Notes under the pieces: model-generated
What the model was told of the DNA's origin: nothing
The model's input: only the letters and a program-made list of their open reading frames with translations
The model's database searches: none
Made by a program: the position numbers and the translations under genes
NCBI GenBank assembly: GCA_910587295.1
Contig: CAJULP010000055.1
Location: 1 to 64,000, forward strand
DNA from: an uncultured Lachnospiraceae bacterium
GTDB lineage: Bacteria > Bacillota > Clostridia > Lachnospirales > Lachnospiraceae
Direction: 5' to 3'
Length of the DNA: 64,000 bases
In this document: positions 9,705 to 17,457 of the stretch, piece after piece
Position numbering within the stretch: the first letter of the stretch is position 1
Layout of the letters: every line of letters begins with the position of its first letter

Positions 9705-10394
9705 TTATTTATTAAGGGATGCCGCTTCTTCCGGCGCTTCCTATGGCACTTTTGATATTGGTACGCTTTTGCAGAATTTAACATTGAAAGAGCATGCAAT
9801 AGGGAAAGAACATGCATGGATTGTAGGGGTAAAAGAAAAGGGAATTGGTTGTGCTGACCAATATATGATGAATCGGTATCTTGCTTTTACGGATAGCTAT
9901 TTTTTAATCGACTAAATGAAATAAATAAGGAAAGGGTCGGATGCCCAGATGGCATTTACTTTTTTGCTGAACAGATAAAGAAATTTCATTCATTAGATTT
10001 GGATTATGAAGATGTTTTTGCTGGTAATACTATGCATCAAAAAGAGCATATTGAAAGTACAAAGTGTTACAAATATATTTTAGAACTAAAGCAACGAGAA
10101 AAGATTGAGGATATAGATGGGCTGTATTTATTTGACCACAAAAAAGTTACTAACCACGTTCCATTTGATTTATTTAAAAAGAACTTTATGGCATATAATA
10201 GTACTCACGAAATGAAGCTGTCCTTTGATAAATATCAGATGGATCGCCTTATGGACGGACTTGCTGTTATTTGTGATGATGAAAATAAATTGCCAATGTT
10301 GTTAATTGATGCGCCAAGATCTATGTCTACAGAAATTTTTGATATGTGTCAACTGATGTTGCGCAAATATCATGATGCTGAAGACGTCGGATAA
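9640..10394 (+). pseudogene. Remnant of HD-superfamily phosphohydrolase
   Basis: The frame starting at 9640 reads LLHSELDADRIDYLLRDA, a signature of the YwfO/dGTPase-like HD phosphohydrolases, followed by SSGASYGTFDIGTLLQN. The catalytic HD motifs, which should lie before this point, are missing, so the 5' third is deleted. A frameshift near 9905-9915 breaks it again; the other frame continues with RLNEINKERVGCPDGIYF and, from about 9999, an intact tail ending at 10394. As I recall, ywfO and ywgA are neighbours in Bacillus subtilis, so the two remnants here probably come from one ancestral pair. No active product is expected. Confidence 0.6.
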
Positions 10395-10408
10395 AAATTT
10401 TTGTTTTC

Positions 10409-10465
10409 TTAAAAAGACCAAACCTTCTATTTCAGGAATCTGATTAAAAGATTTGGTCTTTTTAA
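10409..10465. terminator. Bidirectional hairpin terminator
   Basis: TTAAAAAGACCAAA at 10409-10422 pairs perfectly with TTTGGTCTTTTTAA at 10452-10465 (14 bp, 29-nt loop), with A/T runs on both sides. It closes the accessory island and its remnants. Confidence 0.65.
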
Positions 10466-10515
10466 TTTAGTGAAAAATAAAAATTCCCATTTTTTACAAA
10501 AATGTCTTAAAACAG

Positions 10516-10554
10516 GACACAAATTAAGCTAGAATATAATAAAATACTTGTGTC
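10516..10554 (+). promoter_or_regulatory. Promoter with inverted-repeat operator for XRE gene
   Basis: A TATAAT at 10535-10540 lies 40 bp before the XRE gene. GACACAA (10516-10522) and TTGTGTC (10548-10554) form a 7-bp inverted repeat flanking that -10 box, which is the layout expected of an autoregulated repressor. I see no good -35. Confidence 0.4.
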
Positions 10555-10580
10555 AAAAGAAATCTTAATGGAGAGACGTT

Positions 10581-10856
10581 ATGGCACGGGTTGTAGACTA
10601 TTATGTTCAAAATGTTATTGGAAGTCAGGTGAAGAAGCACCGTATAGAACAGCGTATGAGCCAAAAGGACCTGGCGGAAAGGTTGAAAACTTATGCAATT
10701 TATATATGCAGGGGTTCAATTTCAAGGATAGAAAATCATGCGAGGACAGTGACAGATTTTGAACTGCGGGCGATAGCGAGGGCGCTTAAGGTTTCTATAA
10801 ATGATTTGTTTGAAGTGGAAGAATCTTTTACGGAAAATAAGAAGATCAAATCATAA
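10581..10856 (+). CDS. XRE-family HTH transcriptional regulator
   Basis: A 91-residue protein made almost entirely of one Cro/C1-type helix-turn-helix domain: KKHRIEQRMSQKDLAERL at about 18-35, the recognition helix region GSISRIENHARTVTDFELRA, then VSINDLFEVEE. Length and layout are those of small clostridial XRE regulators. GGAGAG precedes ATG 10581. The gene follows an operator-like inverted repeat and is followed 30 bp later by a GHKL-like gene. It stands between the defence-like island and the glycan operon and could control either; self-regulation is the most likely. Targets are unknown. Confidence 0.85.
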   Translation: MARVVDYYVQNVIGSQVKKHRIEQRMSQKDLAERLKTYAIYICRGSISRIENHARTVTDFELRAIARALKVSINDLFEVEESFTENKKIKS

Positions 10857-10886
10857 GATTTGTCTCATGCATAAAGGGGAAAGAAT

Positions 10887-11387
10887 ATGGTATTGGATAA
10901 GGTTTTAAAAATGGAAAATGCTTTGGTTGTGGGATTTCTATATCATAAACTGTCAGAAGCAGAGAAGACAGGGGTAAAGGTCAGGTACAAGGTGGATCTA
11001 AAACGTGAATGTCCGGTTTCAGAGGTTCAATTGATAGAAGTAATAGGAAATATGTTTGACCATGCAATGGCAAAATTTGCGGAAACAAAGTTTCCTGAAA
11101 AGAAAATTTATTTTAAATTGCAACAAAAAGAAGAAAATGTAACGATAAAATTTGCATATATAAGCGAAATACTCTCAATGGATAAATTGACAGAAATGTG
11201 GAACGATGCAGGAAAGGGAGCAGCTTTGTACAGGCTGAAGCAATTGGCAGAAAATGACATCGGGAAGATACTTTTCAGGATGAAGACAGTGGATGGTGTT
11301 AATTATTTATGTATAAAGGTTAAATTACCATGTAAGATTCAGGCAGGAAAACATATTTTCCGTATTCTCAAAGTTGACAGTTTATAG
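10887..11387 (+). CDS. Orphan GHKL ATPase-like protein
   Basis: A 166-residue protein resembling the C-terminal ATPase half of AgrC/ComD-like sensor kinases. The N-box region reads SEVQLIEVIGNMFDHAMAKF, where the usual NLLDNAIEA pattern has H in place of the metal-binding second N. A G2-like segment GKGAALYRLKQLAE follows at about 112-125. There is no sensor domain, no dimerisation helix and no phospho-histidine site, so it cannot be a complete kinase. It starts 30 bp after the XRE gene and probably shares its transcript. The promoter of the next operon lies over its last codons. It may be an anti-sigma-like or partner ATPase, or a degenerate kinase fragment; I cannot choose. Confidence 0.5.
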   Translation: MVLDKVLKMENALVVGFLYHKLSEAEKTGVKVRYKVDLKRECPVSEVQLIEVIGNMFDHAMAKFAETKFPEKKIYFKLQQKEENVTIKFAYISEILSMDKLTEMWNDAGKGAALYRLKQLAENDIGKILFRMKTVDGVNYLCIKVKLPCKIQAGKHIFRILKVDSL

Positions 11388-11402
11388 GATAACTGCTATG
11401 AT
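11374..11402 (+). promoter_or_regulatory. Strong sigma-A promoter of the glycan/phosphonate operon
   Basis: TTGACA (11374-11379), a 17-bp spacer and TATGAT (11397-11402) form a near-consensus promoter. The -35 box lies inside the last codons of the GHKL-like gene. Transcription should start near 11409, leaving a leader of about 110 nt before the first start codon. Confidence 0.7.
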
Positions 11403-11453
11403 TTTGTTAATCGGAAGAAATGAAGCATAAAAGGGAACAAATCTGAAATTTTG

Positions 11454-11484
11454 CGGCATATCGGGAAGGGATGTGCCGTTTTTT
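11454..11484 (+). terminator. Leader terminator (possible attenuator)
   Basis: CGGCATATC (11454-11462) pairs with GATGTGCCG (11470-11478), one pair being G-U, with a 7-nt loop and six T (11479-11484). It lies between the promoter at 11374-11402 and the first gene at 11519, so RNA polymerase must pass it to express the operon. Confidence 0.55.
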
Positions 11485-11518
11485 ATGCGCACAGACCTGC
11501 GAAAAGGAAATAGAAAAA

Positions 11519-12595
11519 ATGTCAATCTTAGAATTCTATAAGGGTAAAAAAGTATTTATCACAGGGCATACAGGCTTTAAAGGTAGTTGGCTAAGCTATA
11601 TCCTGCTTCGTGCTGGAGCGGAGGTTACCGGGTTTTCACTATGCCCGCTTACGAGTCCATCATTGTTTGAATGTATGGGGCTTGAAAAGGACATGTGGTC
11701 TGTTACGGGAGATGTTGCGGATCTGCAGGCACTATCGAAAGCATTTCAGGAGGCAAAGCCGGAGATTGTGCTGCATCTGGCTGCCCAGCCTATTGTCAGA
11801 GAATCATACAAAAATCCGGTGATGACTTATCAGACTAATGTGATGGGAACGGTAAACATTCTGGAGTGTGTTAGGAATTGTGGTGGTGTCACCTCTTTTT
11901 TGAATGTGACTACGGACAAGGTTTATAAGAATCGGGAATGGGAGTGGGGATACCGGGAAAATGAGGAGCTGTGCGGTTATGATCCTTATTCAAACAGTAA
12001 GTCCTGTTCGGAACTGGTGACCTATAGTTATCAAAACTCATTTTTTACAGATAAGGATATCGCTATTTCAACGGCAAGGGCAGGGAACGTGATTGGAGGC
12101 GGGGATTTTGCCGCAGACCGTATTATTCCGGACTGTTTTCGGGCGGCTTTGCATGCAAAGGATATTATTGTGAGAAATCCCCATTCGATCCGGCCTTATC
12201 AGCATGTGCTGGAACCGCTTATGGCGTATTTGACGATAACGGCCAGGCAAAGTGGGAGAAAGGAACTGGCAGGAAATTATAATATTGGCCCGGATGAGGT
12301 GGATTGCATCCCTACAGGAGAGTTGGTGGATTTGTTCTGTGCTTCTTGGCAAAAGTATATGGTTCAAAGACCGGCTTGGATAGACCAAAGCGACAAGGGA
12401 CCCCACGAAGCGAATTACCTGAAGCTGGATTGCGCTAAGTATAAAAAAACTTTTTCATGGAAGCCTGTATGGCATATTGACAAGGCGGTAGATAAAACGG
12501 TAGAGTGGTATAGCGCTTACGCCGCCGGGGAAAATGTAAAAGCAGTGATGGAAGAACAATTAAATGAATTTGCAGAGGATATGGGAAATGAGTGA
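11519..12595 (+). CDS. rfbG: CDP-glucose 4,6-dehydratase
   Basis: A 358-residue short-chain dehydrogenase-type enzyme converting CDP-glucose to CDP-4-keto-6-deoxyglucose, the first dedicated step to CDP-3,6-dideoxyhexoses. The N-terminal KKVFITGHTGFKGSWLSYIL is the distinctive form of the NAD-binding motif in this family, and VTTDKVYKN and YSNSKSCSE give the catalytic region with its Tyr/Lys pair. ATG 11519 is used because AAAGGA stands about 12 bases before it; the frame is also open from 11471, inside the leader terminator. The stop overlaps the next start, so the two are co-translated. The matching cytidylyltransferase (RfbF) is not in the window. Confidence 0.9.
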   Translation: MSILEFYKGKKVFITGHTGFKGSWLSYILLRAGAEVTGFSLCPLTSPSLFECMGLEKDMWSVTGDVADLQALSKAFQEAKPEIVLHLAAQPIVRESYKNPVMTYQTNVMGTVNILECVRNCGGVTSFLNVTTDKVYKNREWEWGYRENEELCGYDPYSNSKSCSELVTYSYQNSFFTDKDIAISTARAGNVIGGGDFAADRIIPDCFRAALHAKDIIVRNPHSIRPYQHVLEPLMAYLTITARQSGRKELAGNYNIGPDEVDCIPTGELVDLFCASWQKYMVQRPAWIDQSDKGPHEANYLKLDCAKYKKTFSWKPVWHIDKAVDKTVEWYSAYAAGENVKAVMEEQLNEFAEDMGNE

Positions 12596-13943
12596 GATGA
12601 ACGAATTTGCAGGTATGGATGAACAGCAGGCGAAGGATAAAATCCTTGGATTGGTAAAAGATTATTATGAAATGTTTCACCAGAAGAAAGATGATTTTAT
12701 GCCGGGGCAGAGGATTCCTTATGCCTCCAGGGTATATGATGAAAGGGAAATGTGTAATCTGGTGGACAGTGCCTTGGAATTTTGGCTGACTTCCGGGCGG
12801 TATACGGATGAGTTTGAGCAGAAACTTGCCGGATATCTTGGGATAAAATATTGTTCTTTGGTAAATTCCGGGTCATCAGCTAATTTATTGGCGTTTATGA
12901 CATTGACTTCCCCGCTTTTAGGGGAGCGGACAATTAAGAGAGGAGATGAAGTGATCACGGTGGCGGCGGGATTTCCTACTACCGTTGCGCCTGTGATTCA
13001 ATTTGGTGCAGTGCCGGTGTTTATTGATATTACAATACCACAATATAACCTGAATGTGGATATGTTGGAAGAAGCGCTTTCAGATAAGACTAAGGCTGTG
13101 ATGGCAGCCCATACGCTGGGAAACCCCTTCGATCTGAAGGCTGTAAGGGATTTTTGCGATAGACATGGTCTGTGGTTGATTGAGGATAACTGCGATGCAC
13201 TGGGTTCTACTTATGAAATAAATGGAGAAGTTAAGCTTACAGGAACAATAGGAGATATTGGAACCAGCAGTTTCTATCCACCCCATCATATGACTATGGG
13301 GGAAGGCGGGGCGGTTTATACAGATGATCCGCTGCTCCATAAGATTGCGCGTTCTTTTCGAGATTGGGGGAGGGATTGTGTCTGTCCTTCCGGTAGGGAT
13401 AATCTGTGCGGACACAGGTTTGACAGGCAGTACGGAGATCTGCCGCTAGGTTATGACCATAAATATGTTTATTCTCATTTTGGATACAATTTGAAAGCAA
13501 CTGACCTGCAGGCGGCAATTGGCTGTGCTCAGCTGGAAAAGTTCCCTGAGTTTGTGGAGAAGAGAAAGCAGAATTTTAAAAGATTATATGACGGGCTGAT
13601 AGATCTGCAGGATAAATTTATCCTGCCTGTGGCGTGCCCTCATTCTGACCCGAGCTGGTTTGGTTTTTTACTCACCTGTAAGGAGGGAGTCGATCGTAAT
13701 CATGTTGTCAGACACTTGGAAGCAGGTGGAATACAGACCAGGATGCTCTTTGCGGGGAATTTGATCAAGCATCCTTGCTTTGACCAGATGCGGAAGGAAA
13801 AAGCAGGGTATCGGGTGATTGGAGAATTAGAAAACACGGATATTGTGATGGAGAGGGCTTTTTGGGTTGGCGTGTATCCGGGGATGACGGAGGCGAAGCT
13901 GGATTATATGGTGGATTGTTTGAAAGACGGAGCAATGTTATGA
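12588..13943 (+). CDS. rfbH: CDP-4-keto-6-deoxyglucose 3-dehydrase
   Basis: A 451-residue PMP-dependent enzyme of the DegT fold that removes the C3 hydroxyl of CDP-4-keto-6-deoxyglucose. The usual PLP lysine is replaced by histidine in SSFYPPHHMTMGEGGAV, the hallmark of this dehydrase. Cysteines in DCVCPSGRDNLCGHRFD match its [2Fe-2S] ligand region. ATG 12588 overlaps the stop of the previous gene (ATGAGTGA), implying translational coupling. The partner reductase (E3, a ferredoxin/flavin reductase) and the final ketoreductase that would define the sugar (abequose, paratose, tyvelose or ascarylose type) are not found in the window. Localisation is cytosolic. Confidence 0.9.
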   Translation: MSEMNEFAGMDEQQAKDKILGLVKDYYEMFHQKKDDFMPGQRIPYASRVYDEREMCNLVDSALEFWLTSGRYTDEFEQKLAGYLGIKYCSLVNSGSSANLLAFMTLTSPLLGERTIKRGDEVITVAAGFPTTVAPVIQFGAVPVFIDITIPQYNLNVDMLEEALSDKTKAVMAAHTLGNPFDLKAVRDFCDRHGLWLIEDNCDALGSTYEINGEVKLTGTIGDIGTSSFYPPHHMTMGEGGAVYTDDPLLHKIARSFRDWGRDCVCPSGRDNLCGHRFDRQYGDLPLGYDHKYVYSHFGYNLKATDLQAAIGCAQLEKFPEFVEKRKQNFKRLYDGLIDLQDKFILPVACPHSDPSWFGFLLTCKEGVDRNHVVRHLEAGGIQTRMLFAGNLIKHPCFDQMRKEKAGYRVIGELENTDIVMERAFWVGVYPGMTEAKLDYMVDCLKDGAML

Positions 13944-15493
13944 AAAATAAAAATGCAAATGTGTTATGTTATTTATTTTCAGGAATATTTATCTTATTTA
14001 TAGGAATTCTGATGGTGATGTCTTTGTTTATGCACTGTGAGACCAGTCTTTCTGATTACGATCAGACAAAGTCAATTACCCAGCATACGTTTTTCCTTTA
14101 CATGGGGCTTGCTTTGATGGGGATGGTTGTCGCCGGAGTATTGTGCTTTTGGCTGGAAGGAATATTTTTACGCACAGGAAAGGGAGAAAAAATTAGTAAT
14201 GGCATTTGTACTTTTTGCGGATTGGCAATATTGTTAGCAGGGATTTTTTGGATTTTTTTTAATGATAGTGTACCTGCTTATGATCAGAAAACGGTGTATA
14301 TGGAGGCTCAACGGATTGCGGGCTTTTTGGCTGGGGATTTTGAAACGGAATATTTTGCTTATTTTAGCAGAAACCGTGGGATGGCTTTGCTTGCGGCTAT
14401 GGCAATGAAAATATTTGGTAACCATCTTTATTCTTTTCGAATTATTAATTTGTTAGCGGTAATGGTAATTTATTATACAATCTGCAGGTTCGTGAAGTTG
14501 GTTTTCCGAAATCCGGTGGTTTTGACCCTGACATCCCTTCTCCTGATGGCATTTTATCCGCTTATCATTTATACCTCATACCATTATGGAACATTGTTAT
14601 CTATTGCGTTTACCTCTCTTGGACTGTATGGCACGGCTGCTTTATGCGAAACCGGTAAACGATGGTATGCGGCGGCGGTTGTTTTAGGATTTCCTTTAGG
14701 GATATTGATGCATCAGTCTGCTGCCATTGGATTGGCTGCCGCAATCATTTATTTGTTGATGAATGGGAGAGGAAAGGTTCTTTTGCGGAATGTTCTTATT
14801 TCTATAATGGCAGTTTTTATGGTTTTCTTAGCCATGAGGGTTATAGATGGAACTTATATACAGATAACCGGCGCAGACCCTGAAGCGGATTCGGTTCCGG
14901 TATCTTGTACGGTTTACATGGGGCTGACATCTACCATGGGGGCTTCCGGACCGGGAAGTCAGGATGGGGCGGACGCCCGGATCTTTGTTGAAAATGACTG
15001 TGACGGGAAAGTGGCTAATCAGGTGGCGATGGATGGGATTTTTACCACTGCAAAGGAATACGTTACAGGTAAAAGGAGTCTTAATTTTTTTGTTGAAAAG
15101 ATAAAATATCAATGGCTGGATCCGACATTTGGCGCAAGAAAGACAATAAGGATGAATGATACCTCCATCGGAGAACCGGTAAACTCTGCGGCATTTGCCG
15201 CATTTTATGAGAGCTCATTAAGAGAAATTGTCTTTAAGGTTTCTATAGGCGCTATGATGTTAGTCTATTTATGCGCACTAATTGCCGGGGTGAGGTCTAT
15301 TATGAATAACAAAGAAGGTCTTGCGGTGATATTGGTTCAACTATATGTGATAGGAGGAGGGGCATTTCAGCTTATATGGGAGTCTTTATCCAGATATTGC
15401 CTTGGATATTTTATATGGTTATTGCCATTGTCCGCATATGGATTGTGGTCTTTGTTAAGTCTTTTGAAGAAACGGAGTAAAAGAAATGTTTGA
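13940..15493 (+). CDS. Polytopic GT-C-like membrane protein
   Basis: A 517-residue protein with about ten hydrophobic segments, starting at ATG 13940, which overlaps the previous stop (ATGA). After two TM segments comes a segment with acidic and aromatic residues (GDFETEYFAYFSRNRGM) resembling the first outer loop of ArnT/PMT-like GT-C enzymes, followed by FGNHLYSFRIINLLAV. The C-terminus (IWESLSRYCLGYFIWLLPLS) is clearly similar to that of the minus-strand protein at 31536-33110 (MFWEAGGRYGLGYFVLCVPM). GT-C enzymes use polyprenyl-phosphate sugars to glycosylate acceptors outside the membrane; donor and acceptor are unknown here. Confidence 0.6.
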   Translation: MKNKNANVLCYLFSGIFILFIGILMVMSLFMHCETSLSDYDQTKSITQHTFFLYMGLALMGMVVAGVLCFWLEGIFLRTGKGEKISNGICTFCGLAILLAGIFWIFFNDSVPAYDQKTVYMEAQRIAGFLAGDFETEYFAYFSRNRGMALLAAMAMKIFGNHLYSFRIINLLAVMVIYYTICRFVKLVFRNPVVLTLTSLLLMAFYPLIIYTSYHYGTLLSIAFTSLGLYGTAALCETGKRWYAAAVVLGFPLGILMHQSAAIGLAAAIIYLLMNGRGKVLLRNVLISIMAVFMVFLAMRVIDGTYIQITGADPEADSVPVSCTVYMGLTSTMGASGPGSQDGADARIFVENDCDGKVANQVAMDGIFTTAKEYVTGKRSLNFFVEKIKYQWLDPTFGARKTIRMNDTSIGEPVNSAAFAAFYESSLREIVFKVSIGAMMLVYLCALIAGVRSIMNNKEGLAVILVQLYVIGGGAFQLIWESLSRYCLGYFIWLLPLSAYGLWSLLSLLKKRSKRNV

Positions 15494-17162
15494 CAAAAGG
15501 AAAATGTTTTTAAGCTTTATAGTAAGTTTTTTACTGGCATTTATGACTCTAATTTTTGGACCGGCGGAAATTTTCTTTGCCAATGTGACAGAATTTGACT
15601 TCCTGTATGGGGAGTTTGCGGGGAACATGGCATTAATCTTTATCGGGATCCTTTTCGTGTGCACGGTTTTACTGTCTATACTGCCACAAAAAGTATATAG
15701 CATGGTAATTTCTACACTTTTTACGGTATCTATAGTGGGATATTTACAGGTCATGTTTTTAAATAAAAATCTGGACTTGCTTGGTGTGAAACCTGACGGA
15801 TATCGGGTACCGCCAGTGCAGGGGATTATAAATTTAGTCATTTGGCTGATAGTTTTATCAGGCGTGATTGTGCTTGCAATCAAGAAAAGTGAAATCTGGA
15901 AAAAGGTAGTTTTGTATCTTTCCCTTCTTTTAGTTGGGATGCAGTCGGTGGCAATGATTTCCCTGGTGGCAACTGCGCCCAAGGAAGCCTATGAGCGCGC
16001 CAAGGGCAGTGAGCGTTTAGACGGAAAAAATCAATACACAGTTTCCGCTGATAAAAATATTATTGTCTTTGTGCTTGACTATTTTAGCAGTCTTTATCTG
16101 CAGCAGATGTTGGAAGTATATCCTGACGGGGCAGATTGTCTCCATGATTTTACTTATTACAGCAATGCGGACTGTACTTATTATGGAACATTTCCTTCCT
16201 TAGCGCATATGCTGACGGGATGTGAGGTGGATACTACCGTTTCCATTGCTGAATGGTGCAGGAACATATGGAACGATGAATCAACGGTAGGATTTTATCA
16301 GGAACTGCAGGCAAATAATTACAAGACAAATGTGTACACAACGGATACGAATGTGCTGACTTCATCCAACGGATGTGGGATTTTAAGGAACCGGATCTCC
16401 AACATTACCAACGAACCCAGGGAAGTGCAGGTAGATACGGGGTTATTGTTAAAGACTTTAACGAAAATGTCCTGTTACCGGATGGCTCCGGATCTGTTAA
16501 AGCCGCAGTTTTATACCAATGTCAGCGAATACAGCCTGATCGTGGAGGATAAGGGAGAGGGAATTCTGCAGACTAACAGCGACTTTTATGCTAAGCTGCA
16601 GGAAAATGGGTTAAAAGCGGACGATTCTTCTCATTACTTTATTTTCCAGCATTTAATCGGAACTCATGAGTTTAATACAGACGCAAATGGAAATTACAAA
16701 GAGAAGACGTCTGTGGAAGAGACGGCCCGGGGCTGTATGACGATCATGGAAGGGTATATAAACGAACTAAAAAGGCTTGGGGTTTATGATGACGCAACAA
16801 TCATAATTACGGCGGATCATGGAGGGGATTGGAAGGAAGACCTGCAGGTGGTGTATTTTATAAAACAGCCTGGTGAGACCCATGATAAGAGCCCTGTGAC
16901 CAACGCACCAATTTCCCATTGCGATCTTTTACCAACGGTTGCACAAATGGCAGGATTGGATTATACTAAGTACGGCAATTCTATAAATGACTTTAGCCAA
17001 GACGAGCAGAGGGAACGTACCATCTGGGTGAGGACAGCAGATCCGGACTTCCCGGAAGAAGTGTATTACGGTTATACTTACACCGGGGATATTTTGGCGC
17101 TGATCACGCAGATCGATGCAGGTCCGACGGACATTAAAGAGATGTACGAGCCGTATTTTTAA
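15486..17162 (+). CDS. LTA synthase / sulfatase-family membrane enzyme
   Basis: A 558-residue member of the alkaline phosphatase superfamily. Residues 1-170 hold about four membrane segments. The catalytic domain begins with IIVFVLDYFSS (metal-binding Asp), has YYGTFPSLAHMLTG where the Thr is the likely nucleophile, and ends with HLIGTHEFN and ITADHGGDWKED (metal-binding Asp-His). This is the layout of LtaS-like phosphoglycerol transferases and phosphoethanolamine transferases. The start overlaps the preceding gene by 8 bp. It is followed by a small exported peptide and the YidC/glycerophosphotransferase fusion, so it may add glycerol-phosphate, AEP or a related group to a glycan outside the membrane. 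The substrate is not visible from sequence. Confidence 0.75.
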   Translation: MFDKRKMFLSFIVSFLLAFMTLIFGPAEIFFANVTEFDFLYGEFAGNMALIFIGILFVCTVLLSILPQKVYSMVISTLFTVSIVGYLQVMFLNKNLDLLGVKPDGYRVPPVQGIINLVIWLIVLSGVIVLAIKKSEIWKKVVLYLSLLLVGMQSVAMISLVATAPKEAYERAKGSERLDGKNQYTVSADKNIIVFVLDYFSSLYLQQMLEVYPDGADCLHDFTYYSNADCTYYGTFPSLAHMLTGCEVDTTVSIAEWCRNIWNDESTVGFYQELQANNYKTNVYTTDTNVLTSSNGCGILRNRISNITNEPREVQVDTGLLLKTLTKMSCYRMAPDLLKPQFYTNVSEYSLIVEDKGEGILQTNSDFYAKLQENGLKADDSSHYFIFQHLIGTHEFNTDANGNYKEKTSVEETARGCMTIMEGYINELKRLGVYDDATIIITADHGGDWKEDLQVVYFIKQPGETHDKSPVTNAPISHCDLLPTVAQMAGLDYTKYGNSINDFSQDEQRERTIWVRTADPDFPEEVYYGYTYTGDILALITQIDAGPTDIKEMYEPYF

Positions 17163-17190
17163 AGGAATCAGGGAAAAGGAGAATCAGAAA

Positions 17191-17448
17191 ATGAAAAAGA
17201 TTTTAGGACAGGTTTTTAAGTTTATGTATTTTTTTAGCTGTTTTTTTACGCTTTTTACCAATTATGCTCATGCATATATTGATCCATCGGCAGTGACTTA
17301 TGTGATCCAGGCGGTGGCAGGTGTGCTGATCGCATTAGGTGCGGCGTTTACAATCTTCCGCCATAAGATTTTTGCTTTTTTTAAAAAGAATAAGAAACAG
17401 AATAACGAGGCAGAAGACGCCATTGAATTTAAAGATGTAGATGACTAA
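17191..17448 (+). CDS. Small exported/membrane protein with AYIDP motif
   Basis: An 85-residue protein starting at ATG 17191 after AAAAGGAG. It has a signal-like hydrophobic segment at 9-28 ending NYAHA, then YIDPSAVTYVIQAVAGVLIA, a second membrane segment at about 33-52, and a basic then acidic tail. Small proteins with a post-signal Y/F-IDP-x-x-x-x-Y-x-IQ motif are, as I recall, common next to surface-polysaccharide phosphotransferases and sulfatases in clostridia, but their function is unknown. It sits 28 bp after the sulfatase-like gene and 9 bp before the YidC fusion, suggesting a small partner subunit of one of them. Confidence 0.7.
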   Translation: MKKILGQVFKFMYFFSCFFTLFTNYAHAYIDPSAVTYVIQAVAGVLIALGAAFTIFRHKIFAFFKKNKKQNNEAEDAIEFKDVDD

Positions 17449-17457
17449 GAGGGGCTT

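Noticed and set aside
15455..15982. Minus-strand open frame of 175 codons
   Set aside because: Antisense to the membrane part of the LTA-synthase-like gene; no start signals or family features.
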